Source: Pseudonocardia endophytica (GTDB lineage Bacteria > Actinomycetota > Actinomycetes > Mycobacteriales > Pseudonocardiaceae). From it: a DNA stretch of 64,000 nt. The stretch is taken from positions 992,001-1,056,000 of the forward strand of contig NZ_SMFZ01000002.1 of the NCBI RefSeq assembly GCF_004339565.1. Direction: 5' to 3'. The number at the start of each line of letters is the position of its first letter. Position 1 is the stretch's first letter. The translations under genes were made by a program, and so were the position numbers. The notes below the pieces were generated by a model, which was not told the DNA's origin, searched no databases, and saw only the letters and a program-made list of their open reading frames with translations. Of the stretch, positions 45,398-54,432 are shown one piece after another.

Positions 45398-46576
45398 GTG
45401 AGTGTTGACGACGATCCCCTGGCCGCCGCGCTCGCTGCCGCAGGGCTGGGTGACGTCCGGCCCGGTGAGACGCGTCCGCCGGAGCCGACGATCGAGGTCG
45501 TCGACCCGGAGCCCGACGAGCCCGTCGCACCACCGGAGTTGTGGCCCGAGGGCGTCGGAACCGGTGTCGGCTCGATGCCGGGCACCGATCCCACCGAGGC
45601 GTCGGCCGTCGTCACCGGCGAGACGCCGGACCTGCCCGCGCTGCCCGAGCTGCCCGCCCGAGGGGTCGGTGCGGACATGATCGGTCGCACGGCGGGCCTG
45701 CTGGTGGACATCGCGACCGAGGTCGTCCCGACCGGGTGGCGGGTCACGGCGCGGCCGGGCCGGGACAAGCGCAGGGCCGCCGATCTGCTCGCGTTCGACG
45801 TGGACGCGTTCGACGAGGCCTGCGACCGCATCGGCTCGGCGTGGGTGAAGGTGCAGGCCGTGGGCCCGTGGACGCTCGCGGCGTCGATCGAGCTGGCGTC
45901 CGGGCACCGGGTGCTGACCGATCACGGTGCCGTCGCCGAGTTCGCGGCGAGCCTCACCGAGGGGCTGCGCGCGCACGTCGAGGAGATCGCCGCCCGGACC
46001 GGGGCGCGGGTCCTCGTCCAGCTCGACGAGCCGTCGCTGCCCGCCGTGATCGCCGGGATCCTGCCGACCGCGTCCGGGTACGGGACGGTCCGGTCGGTCC
46101 GCGGGCCGGACGCCGCGGACCGCCTGCGCGAGGTGATCGCCGGGCTGGGCGCGCCGGTCGTCGTGCACTGCTGCGCCGACCGCCCGCCGATCCGGCTGCT
46201 CGCCTCCACCGGCGCCGCGGCCGTCGGGATCGACGCGACCCGCCCCGCGTTCTCCGGCGGTACGGCGATCCCGGCCGCGCTGGACGCCATCGGCGAGACC
46301 TGGGACGCGGGCATCCCGATGATGCTGGGAATGCTGCCGTCCACCGCCCCCGCGCCGGAGCCGGAGATCGGCGACCTGGCCCGCACCGGGTTCGAGCTGG
46401 CCGACCGTCTCGGGTTCGGACGCGAGCGACTCGCCCGGCTCGCGCTCCCGGCGCCCGCCTGCGGGCTCGCCGGCGCGACGCCCGAGTGGGCGCGCCGCGC
46501 ACTCGGACTCTCCAGCGAGCTCGGCACGGCGTTCGCCGACCCGGACGAAGTCCCGCCGGAGGCCGGAGACGGCTAG
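45398..46576 (+). CDS. MetE C-terminal-domain-like protein (Rv3015c-like)
   Basis: A 392-residue protein related to the catalytic C-terminal half of cobalamin-independent methionine synthase: GWRVTARPGRDKRRAADLL, VQAVGPWTLAASIELASGH, VQLDEPSLPAV, and the zinc-ligand-like VVVHCCADRPP. It lacks the MetE N-terminal domain, and the first 75 residues are acidic and unconserved. Mycobacterial Rv3015c is similar and its function is unknown, so methyl transfer to homocysteine is not assured. GTG 45398. The stop codon TAG lies within the CTAG end of the adjoining MITE-like element. Confidence 0.78.
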   Translation: MSVDDDPLAAALAAAGLGDVRPGETRPPEPTIEVVDPEPDEPVAPPELWPEGVGTGVGSMPGTDPTEASAVVTGETPDLPALPELPARGVGADMIGRTAGLLVDIATEVVPTGWRVTARPGRDKRRAADLLAFDVDAFDEACDRIGSAWVKVQAVGPWTLAASIELASGHRVLTDHGAVAEFAASLTEGLRAHVEEIAARTGARVLVQLDEPSLPAVIAGILPTASGYGTVRSVRGPDAADRLREVIAGLGAPVVVHCCADRPPIRLLASTGAAAVGIDATRPAFSGGTAIPAALDAIGETWDAGIPMMLGMLPSTAPAPEPEIGDLARTGFELADRLGFGRERLARLALPAPACGLAGATPEWARRALGLSSELGTAFADPDEVPPEAGDG

Positions 46577-46740
46577 TGCCCCGTCAAGGAACGTCGGTGC
46601 CGAAATCGGCGGCTCCAGGCGTTCGCCGGCAAGGCGCCGGCCGGGCCTCGTACCGGGCGTACTCGGCCCGGTCGGCAACGCCGCCGGCGGGCGCCTGGGC
46701 CGCCGAGTTCCGTGCCGAACGTTTCTGGACGGGGCACTAG
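46573..46740. mobile_element. MITE-like element A (168 bp, perfect 13-bp inverted ends)
   Basis: Starts CTAGTGCCCCGTC and ends GACGGGGCACTAG, perfect inverted repeats that continue imperfectly to about 25 bases. It has no transposase. CTAG forms both ends and may be the target duplication. The insertion abuts the MetE-C gene so that the gene's stop codon is part of the element end. Confidence 0.8.
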
Positions 46741-47010
46741 TGCCGTGTCGCGCGACGGTGGCGCCGGACTCGGCGGATATCCAGGCGTTCGCAGGCACGG
46801 CGCCGCCCGTAGCTCATACCGACGGGCCGGCACGCCGACGTCGCCGACCCGGTCGCCGCGCTCGTGCTCGGCGCCCCGCCGCCGCCGGGCGGCGGCCGCC
46901 CCGGCAGGTGGTCAGTGGTGACGGGCCGCGGGCGTCTTCGTACGGGCGGCAACGCCGCCTGCGAGCGCTGGGCCTCCGAGCCCGGTGCCGGACGTTTCGC
47001 GATGCGGCAC
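46738..47010. mobile_element. MITE-like element B (273 bp), adjoining A
   Basis: Starts TAGTGCCGTGTCGCG and ends CGCGATGCGGCAC. Internal parts (TCCAGGCGTTCGC, GGCAACGCCGCC and the right end) match element A, and its right 60 bases match element C at 29 kb, so the three are one family with different inner lengths. Shares TAG with the end of A. No coding capacity was supported. Confidence 0.75.
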
Positions 47011-47078
47011 CGGTGTCGGGCGTCGGGATCGTCACATTTGACGATCTGCTCTAACACGCCGGTGCGCCGTTCGACGTA

Positions 47079-47693
47079 ATGGGCGTGACCACGTCGCAGC
47101 AACCCCGGCCCGGCCGCCACGCGCGGCCCGACGACTCCGACGGCAGCCTGCCCTCGGGGCCGTCGTCGCTGCCGCCGGTGCCGCGACCGCGGACCGTGGG
47201 GGAGTACGTGACGTCGACGCAGGTCGAGCAGACCGGACCGATCGGACCGGGCTTCGGGGAGTGGCCGTTCGGTCCCCGCAGGCAGGCCGACGGAGGCCGT
47301 GAGCCCGTCGGCGACGAGGACGACGAGTTCGCCGGGCAGAACCCGTACCTGCCGTGCGAGGAGGAGGCGGCAGAGGTCCGGCTCGCGCCGGGTGGGCTGC
47401 CCGGGACGCTCGCGCTGGTCGCCGGTGTCGTCGGGATCGGGTTGGCGCTGGTGCCGTTCATCGCGATCGCCGTGTGGCCGGTGACGATCCTCGGGCTGGT
47501 ACTCGGGTTCGTCGGTCTGCGACGGGTGCGTGCCGGCTCGGCCCGCAACTCCGTCGTCGCCGTGGCCGGGATCGTGCTGTCCGCGGTCGGCCTGGCGCTC
47601 TGCGTGACATGGTTGTCGTTGTTCGCCGTGGTCGGGGTCGGATCCGCCCAGGACCTCATCGAGCGGACACCGATCCCCGTGCTCGTCCGATAG
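47079..47693 (+). CDS. DUF4190-like membrane protein
   Basis: A 204-residue protein: an N-terminal Pro/Gly/Glu-rich cytosolic region (about 1-105) followed by two long hydrophobic hairpins (LALVAGVVGIGLALVPFIAI, then a GLVLGFVGLRRVRAG turn and VVAVAGIVLSAVGLALCVTW). The GLVLGFVGLRRVRAG element is the DUF4190 signature. Function unknown. ATG 47079; GTG 47085 is an alternative. It follows element B directly. Confidence 0.75.
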   Translation: MGVTTSQQPRPGRHARPDDSDGSLPSGPSSLPPVPRPRTVGEYVTSTQVEQTGPIGPGFGEWPFGPRRQADGGREPVGDEDDEFAGQNPYLPCEEEAAEVRLAPGGLPGTLALVAGVVGIGLALVPFIAIAVWPVTILGLVLGFVGLRRVRAGSARNSVVAVAGIVLSAVGLALCVTWLSLFAVVGVGSAQDLIERTPIPVLVR

Positions 47694-47710
47694 CGGCTAC
47701 GGTCGGGGTC

Positions 47711-48808
47711 GTGCTCGACGATCGACTCCTGCTCGGCCCCGGGCCCTCGAACCCGTACCCCGAGGCGACCGAGGCGCTCACCCGTCCCGTGCTCGGCCAT
47801 CTCGACCCGGCCTACCTGGCGCTGGTCGGTGAGATCTCCGACCGGCTGCGGGCGGTGTTCCGCACCGCGAACGAGCTGACGCTTCCGGTCTCCGGGACCG
47901 GCTCGTCGGGCATGGAGGCGTGCCTGGCGTCGCTGCTCGAGCCGGGCGACACGATCGTCGTCGGCGTCAACGGCTACTTCGGCGAACGGCTCGTGCAGGT
48001 CGCGATGCGGCTCGGCGCCGAGATCGTGCGCGTCGAGGCGCCCTGGGGCACGCCGCTGGACCCGGGTGACCTGCTCGCCGCCCAGCGTGCGCACCCGCAT
48101 GCGGTGCTGCTCGCCGTCGTCGCGGCGGAGACATCGGTCGGCGTGCGCAACGACGTCGCCGCGCTCGGCACCGAGCTGGCCTCCACCGACACGTTGCTGC
48201 TGGTGGACGCCGTGACCGCGCTCGGCGGCACCCCGCTGGAGGTCGACGCATGGGGTGTCGACGCGTGCTACTCGGCCTCGCAGAAGTGTCTCGGCGCGCC
48301 GCCGGGGCTGGCCCCGGTGACGTTCGGTGAGCGCGCGGTGGCCCGGATGCGGGCACGGAGCACGCCGGTGTCGTCGTTCTACCTGGACATGGGCCTGCTG
48401 CAGCAGTACTACCAGGCCTCGCCGCCGGTGTATCACCACACGGCGTCGTCGGTGCTGGCCGCGTCGCTGCACGCCGGACTCGGGCGGCTGCTCGACGAGG
48501 GACTCGAGGCGACCTGGGTGCGCCACGAGCGCGTCGGGAAGGCGCTGCAGAACGGGCTCACCGATCTCGGCTTCGGGATGGTCGCCGACGAGAAGGCGCG
48601 CCTCCCGCAGCTCACCGCCACCACGCTGCCGTCCGGCAAGGAGGAGGCACCCCTGCGGCGTCGCCTGCTCGACGGGTACGGCATCGAGGTCGGTGGCGGG
48701 CTCGGCGAGTTCGCCGGGAAGGCCTGGCGGATCGGGCTGATGGGGCACAACGCGACCGACCGGTCCGTCGCGACCGTCCTCGGTGCGATCCGCGACGTGC
48801 TGGGCTGA
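47711..48808 (+). CDS. Class V aminotransferase (alanine-glyoxylate / serine-pyruvate type)
   Basis: A 365-residue fold-type I PLP enzyme. N-terminal LLLGPGPSNPYPEA, the GTGSSGMEA phosphate-binding segment, LLVDAVTALGG with the ring-stacking Asp, and the Schiff-base Lys in YSASQKCLGAPPG are the marks of the alanine-glyoxylate/serine-pyruvate aminotransferase group. GTG 47711. It lies 17 bases after the DUF4190 stop. It detoxifies glyoxylate or degrades serine in characterised members. Confidence 0.88.
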   Translation: MLDDRLLLGPGPSNPYPEATEALTRPVLGHLDPAYLALVGEISDRLRAVFRTANELTLPVSGTGSSGMEACLASLLEPGDTIVVGVNGYFGERLVQVAMRLGAEIVRVEAPWGTPLDPGDLLAAQRAHPHAVLLAVVAAETSVGVRNDVAALGTELASTDTLLLVDAVTALGGTPLEVDAWGVDACYSASQKCLGAPPGLAPVTFGERAVARMRARSTPVSSFYLDMGLLQQYYQASPPVYHHTASSVLAASLHAGLGRLLDEGLEATWVRHERVGKALQNGLTDLGFGMVADEKARLPQLTATTLPSGKEEAPLRRRLLDGYGIEVGGGLGEFAGKAWRIGLMGHNATDRSVATVLGAIRDVLG

Positions 48809-48817
48809 GCCGGGCGG

Positions 48818-49492
48818 TCAGCTCGTCGCGGAACGGACACCCTCGAGCGCCTCGAGGATCAGCTGCCGGCCGTGCTCGGCGTGGTCGCGGGCGACGCGCT
48901 CGGCACGGTCGCCGTCGCGGTCGACGATGGCGTCCAGGATCGCGGTGTGGTCCTCCCACACCCAGGCCGGCGCGTCACCGCGGTAGAGGACCTCGCTCAT
49001 CACGCGCTGCACGTTCTGCCAGATCACACCGGAGCTCTCCAGCAGCAGCGGGTTACCGGACTGCTCCATGACGAAACGGTGGAAGTCCACGTCGGCGGTG
49101 ACCATGTGCGCGAACGCGCGGTCCCGCTCGGCCTGCCGTCCGGCCTCGACCAGCGACTCCCCGCGGATGCGCACCTCGGGCGTCAGTCCCTCGAAGGCGG
49201 CCGACCGCGCCGCGTAGCCGTCGAGCACGGCCCGCAGGCCGTAGAGCTGGCGCACGAACTCCGCGTCGACCGGGGCCACCTCGACGCCACGACGGCCGAC
49301 CTCGCGCAGCAACCCCTGGTTGCGCAGCAGCAACAACGCCTGCTGGACGGGTTGGCGCGACACCTCGAACCGGTCGGCCAGCTCCTCCTGGCGCAGCCGT
49401 GTCCCCGGGGCGAGGCGTCCCGTGCAGATGTCGTCGACGATCGCGTCATAGACCTGCTGCACGCGCGACGGTGGCGTCGGAAGCGCGGTCAT
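48818..49492 (-). CDS. GntR-family (FadR subgroup) transcriptional regulator
   Basis: A 224-residue regulator. The N-terminal winged helix shows VYDAIVDDICTGRLAPGTRL, then RQEELADRFEVSRQPVQQAL, and the C-terminal all-helical FCD domain has metal-binding-like D-x3-H positions (VDFHRFVME, EDHTAILDAI). It is divergent from the ThDP lyase operon and a perfect 14-bp palindrome lies between, so it is the probable repressor of that operon, with a pathway metabolite as ligand. Confidence 0.9.
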   Translation of the reverse strand: MTALPTPPSRVQQVYDAIVDDICTGRLAPGTRLRQEELADRFEVSRQPVQQALLLLRNQGLLREVGRRGVEVAPVDAEFVRQLYGLRAVLDGYAARSAAFEGLTPEVRIRGESLVEAGRQAERDRAFAHMVTADVDFHRFVMEQSGNPLLLESSGVIWQNVQRVMSEVLYRGDAPAWVWEDHTAILDAIVDRDGDRAERVARDHAEHGRQLILEALEGVRSATS

Positions 49493-49606
49493 CCGCAGTC
49501 CTCCCCGTACGACACTCGCCCCTCCGACCTCGTTCGTGCACCGGTGTCGGGATCAGGATAGTCGGCCGGGTGGGCCGTCCGGACGGATGTGCCGCTTCGA
49601 TTTGAC

Positions 49607-49620
49607 TACTGAATTCAGTA
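49607..49620. promoter_or_regulatory. 14-bp palindromic operator (GntR site candidate)
   Basis: TACTGAATTCAGTA is a perfect palindrome and AT-rich compared with its surroundings. It lies between the divergent GntR and lyase starts, 104 bases before the lyase ATG at 49724. Its length and symmetry suit a FadR-subgroup dimer. Confidence 0.72.
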
Positions 49621-49723
49621 TGCGGCAGGTTGGTGGTCCACGTCACCCCGGAGCCGGGAGTGCTCCGAGTGTGGACCTGCAACACCGATGTCGCTCAGTG
49701 AGTCGCTCAGTGAGGAGCAGTGC

Positions 49724-51427
49724 ATGACCGGGGATCCGTCCAGAACCGTCGCGGAGCTGATCGCGACGTTCCTGCACGAACGAGGGGTCCGGCGGGTGTT
49801 CGGCCTGCAGGGCGGGCACATCCAGCCGATATGGGACCAGCTCGCCCGCCTCGGTGTGTCCATCGTCGACGTCCGTGACGAGGCGGCCGCCGTGCACCTC
49901 GCGCACGCCCACTCCGAGCTGACCGGCGAGATGGGCGTCGCGCTGGCGACGGCGGGCCCCGGCGTCACGAACACGGTCACCGCCGTCGCGAACGCGTCGG
50001 TCTCCCGGATCCCGCTGATCCTGATCGGCGGCTGCCCACCGCGGCCGCAGTCGAACAAGCACCCGCTGCAGGACATCCCGCACACCGAGATCCTGGCGCC
50101 GGTCACCCGCCAGTCGCGCACGCTGCGCTGGCACGACGAGGTCCTGCGGGAGTTCGACGAGGGGTGGTCCCGCGCGCTGGGCGACGCGGGCGAGCCGGGC
50201 CCGGTCTACCTGGAGATCCCGACCGACGTGCTGCGCGAGACGCCGGCCCCCGCGACCGTGCTGGACGAGCACCTCACGCCCCGCCCGAAGCACCGCTCGC
50301 TGCCGCACCCCGACGACGTCGCGGCGATCGCGTCGCTCGTCGGAAAGTCGTCGAAGGTCGCCGTGATCACCGGCCGCGGCGCCCGACCGGCCCGGGACGC
50401 GCTGATCCGCTTCCTGGACGCGTCCGGCGCCGCCTACCTGGACACCCAGGAGGGCCGCGGGCTCGTCCCGCCCGACCACCCGGCCGTCGTCGGCGCGCTG
50501 CGCTCCCGCGTCATGCGCGACGCCGACCTGGTGATCACCGTCGGGCGCCAGCTCGACTACCAGCTCGGCTTCGGCTCACCGGCTGCGTTCCCGAACGCCA
50601 CGTTCGTACGGATCTCCGACTCGGCCGGCGAGCTCTACGACAACCGCCGCGGCGCCGTCGAGATCCTCGCCGACGTGCCGTCCACGTTGGACGCACTCGC
50701 GGACGCCACGTCCGGCGACCCGGCCTGGCGGGACGAGCTGCGAGCGGCCCACCTGGAGCGCTTCGACGGCTACCGGGACAAGCTCGCGTCGGCTCCGGCG
50801 GGCGAGGACGGGCTGATGCACCCGAACCACATCTTCGCCGCGCTGCAGGACGTCGACCTGAACGGCGCCACGGTCGTCGCGGACGGCGGGGACCTGCTGT
50901 CCTTCGCCCGGCTCGGCATCCCGTCGACGGCCCGGTACCTCGACGCGGGCGCGTTCGGCTGCCTCGGCGTCGGCGTCCCGTTCGCGATCGCGGCGGCGCT
51001 GAACAACCCGGACCGGCCGGCCATCGCGGTCACCGGCGACGGCGCGTTCGGCATCAACGCGATGGAGGTCAACACGGCCGTCCGGCACGGCGCGAAGATC
51101 GTCGTGATCGTCTCGAACAACTCCGCCTGGAACATCGAGCGCTACGACCAGGCCGAGAACTACGGGCTCGTCGTCGGCACCGAGCTGGAGCACAACGACT
51201 ACGCCGCGCTGGCCGAGGCACTCGGCGCGCACGGCGAGCGGGTCACCGAGCCCGGCCAGATGGCAGGAGCCCTGAAGCGGGCGCTGGACAACGCGCCGGC
51301 CGTGATCGACGTCGTGACCAGCCGCGACGCGCCGTCGCCGGATGCGGGCAAGGGGCTCGGCTGGGTCCCGGACTACCAGGCGCTCACACCGTGGAACGAC
51401 GCCGAGGTCGAGCGGAGGAAGGGCTGA
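49724..51427 (+). CDS. Thiamine-diphosphate enzyme, candidate 2-hydroxyacyl-CoA lyase
   Basis: A 567-residue ThDP enzyme of the acetolactate synthase/oxalyl-CoA decarboxylase superfamily. The activating Glu is E53 ([16 protein letters not shown]), and the Mg-ThDP motif is GDGAFG at 438 to N465-N466. An [12 protein letters not shown] segment (E472) follows. The ATG 49724 is preferred to 49688 because GAGGAG lies 7 bases before it. It is first of a five-gene operon with a CoA ligase two bases downstream, which argues for a CoA-ester substrate. I suggest 2-hydroxyisobutyryl-CoA (or similar) to ketone plus formyl-CoA; another carboligase is possible. Confidence 0.8.
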   Translation: MTGDPSRTVAELIATFLHERGVRRVFGLQGGHIQPIWDQLARLGVSIVDVRDEAAAVHLAHAHSELTGEMGVALATAGPGVTNTVTAVANASVSRIPLILIGGCPPRPQSNKHPLQDIPHTEILAPVTRQSRTLRWHDEVLREFDEGWSRALGDAGEPGPVYLEIPTDVLRETPAPATVLDEHLTPRPKHRSLPHPDDVAAIASLVGKSSKVAVITGRGARPARDALIRFLDASGAAYLDTQEGRGLVPPDHPAVVGALRSRVMRDADLVITVGRQLDYQLGFGSPAAFPNATFVRISDSAGELYDNRRGAVEILADVPSTLDALADATSGDPAWRDELRAAHLERFDGYRDKLASAPAGEDGLMHPNHIFAALQDVDLNGATVVADGGDLLSFARLGIPSTARYLDAGAFGCLGVGVPFAIAAALNNPDRPAIAVTGDGAFGINAMEVNTAVRHGAKIVVIVSNNSAWNIERYDQAENYGLVVGTELEHNDYAALAEALGAHGERVTEPGQMAGALKRALDNAPAVIDVVTSRDAPSPDAGKGLGWVPDYQALTPWNDAEVERRKG

Positions 51428-51429
51428 TC

Positions 51430-52830
51430 ATGGCAGGCGACGCGATGGAGGAGTGGCACTGGCCTGCGGGCTACGACCAGGAGTACCTCCCTGATCCGGA
51501 CAGCCCGTACTGGTTCCCGAACCGGGAGACCATGGATCCGGAGGAGCGCGACGCGGCGATCCTGGAGCGGCTCCCGCAGGTGATCCAGTACGCCTACGAC
51601 AACTCGCCGTTCTACAAGCGCAAGTACGACGAGGCGGGGCTGGAGCCCAAGGACATCACGACGTGGGAGGCGTTCTCCCAGGTCCCGGTCGTCGTGAAGG
51701 AGGAGCTGCGCCAGGCGCAGATCGACGCGCCGCCGTTCGGTGACTACGGGTGCATCCCGGACAGCGAGGTGCACCACATCCACGGGACCTCGGGCACCAC
51801 CGGGACCCCGACCGGGTTCGCGATCGGCCGCCGCGACTGGGAGGTGATCGCGGACAACCACGCGCGGATCCTCTGGGGCATGGGCGTGCGCCCCGGTGAC
51901 ACCGTGTTCGTGTCCGCCCTGTTCTCGCTCTACCTCGGTTCCTGGGGTGCCATGTCCGGCGCGGAACGCCTGCGCTGCAAGGTGTTCCCGTACGGAGCGG
52001 GCGCCTCCGGCATGACCAGCCGGGCGCTCGGCTGGCTCGCCCGCACGCAGCCGAAGGCGTTCTACGCCACACCGTCCTACGCGCTGCGCCTGGCCGAGGT
52101 CGCCGAGGAGGAGAAGGTCGACCCGCGCGAGTTCGGCATCAAGATCATGTTCTTCTCCGGCGAGCCGGGAGCGTCCGTCCCGGCGGTGCGGAACAAGATC
52201 GAGAAGGCGTTCGACACGCGCGTCGTGGACTGCGGGACGATGGCCGAGATGACGCCGTTCATGTCGGCGTCGGCCACCGACGGCAGCCCGGACGGGATGC
52301 TGCTCTGGCAGGACATCGTCTACCACGAGATCTGCGACCCGGACACCTACAAGGCCGTCCCGTACGGCGACGAGGGCACTCCGGTCTATACGCACCTGGA
52401 GCGCACGTCCCAGCCGATGATCCGGCTGCTCTCCAAGGACCTCAGCCGCTGGGAGATGAAGGAGAACGGCTGCGGGCGCACGTACCCGAGCATGCCCGTC
52501 GGGGTCTACGGCCGGATCGACGACATGATCCACATCCGGGGCGAGAACGTGTACCCGACGGAGATCGACAACGTGCTGCGCGAGATCTCCGGGTACGGCG
52601 GCGAGCACCGGGTGATCGTCACCCGCACCGGCTCGATGGACGAGATCAAGGTCCGGGCCGAGTACGACGGCTCGGACACCTCGGAGTTCGAGAAGGCCGC
52701 GTCGTCGGGCCTGCACCGCGTCGTCGGGCTGCGGGTCGGCGTCGAGGTCGTCGAGAAGGACACGTTCGAGCGCAGCGAGCACAAGGCCAACCGCGTGGTC
52801 GACGAACGCGAGCACACGAAGAAGCAGTAG
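51430..52830 (+). CDS. Phenylacetate-CoA ligase-like acid:CoA ligase
   Basis: A 466-residue PaaK-type AMP-forming ligase. N-terminal YAYDNSPFYKRKYDEAGL, P-loop HGTSGTTGTPTG, and the hinge region VYGRIDDMIHIRGENVYPTE are clear. It starts 2 bases after the lyase stop. PaaK relatives act on aryl-acetates, but also on short hydroxy acids; in this operon it should make the CoA ester used by the lyase. A C-terminal Lys-rich end (ERSEHKANRVVDEREHTKKQ) is present. Confidence 0.88.
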   Translation: MAGDAMEEWHWPAGYDQEYLPDPDSPYWFPNRETMDPEERDAAILERLPQVIQYAYDNSPFYKRKYDEAGLEPKDITTWEAFSQVPVVVKEELRQAQIDAPPFGDYGCIPDSEVHHIHGTSGTTGTPTGFAIGRRDWEVIADNHARILWGMGVRPGDTVFVSALFSLYLGSWGAMSGAERLRCKVFPYGAGASGMTSRALGWLARTQPKAFYATPSYALRLAEVAEEEKVDPREFGIKIMFFSGEPGASVPAVRNKIEKAFDTRVVDCGTMAEMTPFMSASATDGSPDGMLLWQDIVYHEICDPDTYKAVPYGDEGTPVYTHLERTSQPMIRLLSKDLSRWEMKENGCGRTYPSMPVGVYGRIDDMIHIRGENVYPTEIDNVLREISGYGGEHRVIVTRTGSMDEIKVRAEYDGSDTSEFEKAASSGLHRVVGLRVGVEVVEKDTFERSEHKANRVVDEREHTKKQ

Positions 52831-52879
52831 CCGCGCACGCTCTCCCCCACGTTCAGATCCGAGCACGAGGAGAAGGTCA

Positions 52880-54403
52880 ATGACGACCACGGAGCAGAAG
52901 CTCACCGTGGACCAGGACGCCCGCACCGCGGAGCACGCGTCGATGTTCATCGACGGCGCGTTCGTCCCGGCCGGATCGGGCGGCACGTTCGAGACCGTCG
53001 ACCCGAACACCGGGAAGACGATCGCCCAGGTCCCCCGCGCCGACGGAACCGACGTCGACAAGGCGGTCGCCGCCGCCAAGCGGGTCGCCGTCGACTGGCA
53101 GTTCACGGACGCGCTCGGGCGTGCCGCGCTGCTGCGGGCGCTGGCCGAGAAGGTCACCGAGAACGCCGACGAGCTGGCCCGCCTGGAGGCGCTGGACTCC
53201 GGGCACTACCTGGCCAAGGCCCAGGAGCTGGTCGGCGCGATCCCGATCTGGCTGGACTACTGGGCGTCCCTGGCGGACAAGGTCGGCGGCCGCCAGATCG
53301 AGGTCCCGGGAAACAAGCTGTCGTTCACGCTGCTCGAGCCGCTCGGCGTGACGGCGCACATCATCCCGTGGAACTACCCGCTGCTGATCCTCGTCCGCTC
53401 CTGCGCGCCGGCGCTGGCGCTCGGCAACACGTGCGTCGTGAAGCCGGCCGAGGACACGTCGCTGTCCGCGCTCAAGTTCGCCGAGCTCGTCAAGGAGGCG
53501 GGCTTCCCGGACGGCGTGTTCAACGTCGTCACCGGCTACGGCGGCGAGGCGGGCGCGGCGCTCGCGTCGCACCCCGACGTCGCGGGCATCACGTTCACCG
53601 GCTCGACGGCCACCGGCAAGGAGGTCGCCAAGCTCGCCGCCGACCACGTCGCGCAGGTGAACCTGGAGCTCGGCGGCAAGAGCCCGACCGTCGTGTTCCC
53701 GGACGCCGGGCTGGAGGACGCCGTCGAGGCCGCCGTGCAGGGCTTCTGCTCGCACGCCGGTCAGGTCTGCGTGGCCGGGACGCGGCTGTTCGTGCACCAG
53801 GACATCAAGGACGAGTTCCTGACCGCGCTCACCGAGAGGCTGAACCAGGCCACGATCGGCGACGGGTTCGCCGACGGCGTCGAGATGGGCCCGCTGATCT
53901 CGAAGACCCAGTACGACAAGGTCCGCGAGTACATCGAGGTCGGCAAGAGCGAGGGCACGCTCTACTACGGCGGCGGCCGTCCGGAGGGCACCGACGAGGG
54001 CGGGTTCTTCGTCGAGCCCACCGTGTTCACCGACGTCGCGAACTCGGCGCGGATCGCCCAGGAGGAGATCTTCGGGCCGGTCGCCTCGGTGATCACCTGG
54101 TCGTCCGAGGACGAGCTCGTCGAGGCCGTCAACGACAGCCCGTACGGCCTGTTCGCCGTGCTGCTGGGCAGCGACATCAAGCGCCTGCTCTCGACCGCCC
54201 GCCGGCTCCAGGTCGGTGGCGTGATGATCAACGACTGGTTCGGCGAGCTGCCGATGACCCCGCACGGCGGGCACAAGCAGAGCGGTACCGGCCGCGAGGA
54301 GGGCCTGGAGGCCGTCCACGGCTACACGCAGGTCAAGCACGTGTCCATCAACCTCGACGACTCGCTGCGGGCCGGGACCGAGTGGCCCGGTGCCCCGCTG
54401 TAG
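52880..54403 (+). CDS. NAD(P)-dependent aldehyde dehydrogenase
   Basis: A 507-residue ALDH. Catalytic Cys C297 (HAGQVCVAGTRLF), general base E263 (NLELGGKSP), the cofactor segment PWNYPLLI, and KPAEDTSLSALK are present. It follows the ligase by 49 bases. In the operon it probably oxidises an aldehyde such as 2-hydroxyisobutyraldehyde to the acid that the ligase activates; the role resembles that of MpdC in the mycobacterial 2-methyl-1,2-propanediol route. Confidence 0.92.
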   Translation: MTTTEQKLTVDQDARTAEHASMFIDGAFVPAGSGGTFETVDPNTGKTIAQVPRADGTDVDKAVAAAKRVAVDWQFTDALGRAALLRALAEKVTENADELARLEALDSGHYLAKAQELVGAIPIWLDYWASLADKVGGRQIEVPGNKLSFTLLEPLGVTAHIIPWNYPLLILVRSCAPALALGNTCVVKPAEDTSLSALKFAELVKEAGFPDGVFNVVTGYGGEAGAALASHPDVAGITFTGSTATGKEVAKLAADHVAQVNLELGGKSPTVVFPDAGLEDAVEAAVQGFCSHAGQVCVAGTRLFVHQDIKDEFLTALTERLNQATIGDGFADGVEMGPLISKTQYDKVREYIEVGKSEGTLYYGGGRPEGTDEGGFFVEPTVFTDVANSARIAQEEIFGPVASVITWSSEDELVEAVNDSPYGLFAVLLGSDIKRLLSTARRLQVGGVMINDWFGELPMTPHGGHKQSGTGREEGLEAVHGYTQVKHVSINLDDSLRAGTEWPGAPL

Positions 54404-54432
54404 GCCCTTCGACCAGGACAGGAGACACCACC

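Noticed and set aside
44627-46798. 723-residue minus-strand ORF
   Set aside because: It covers the antisense of the MetE-C-like gene and the degenerate repeat region; composition is that of a GC-rich shadow frame. Only the short receiver-like piece (read in another frame) was kept, as a remnant.
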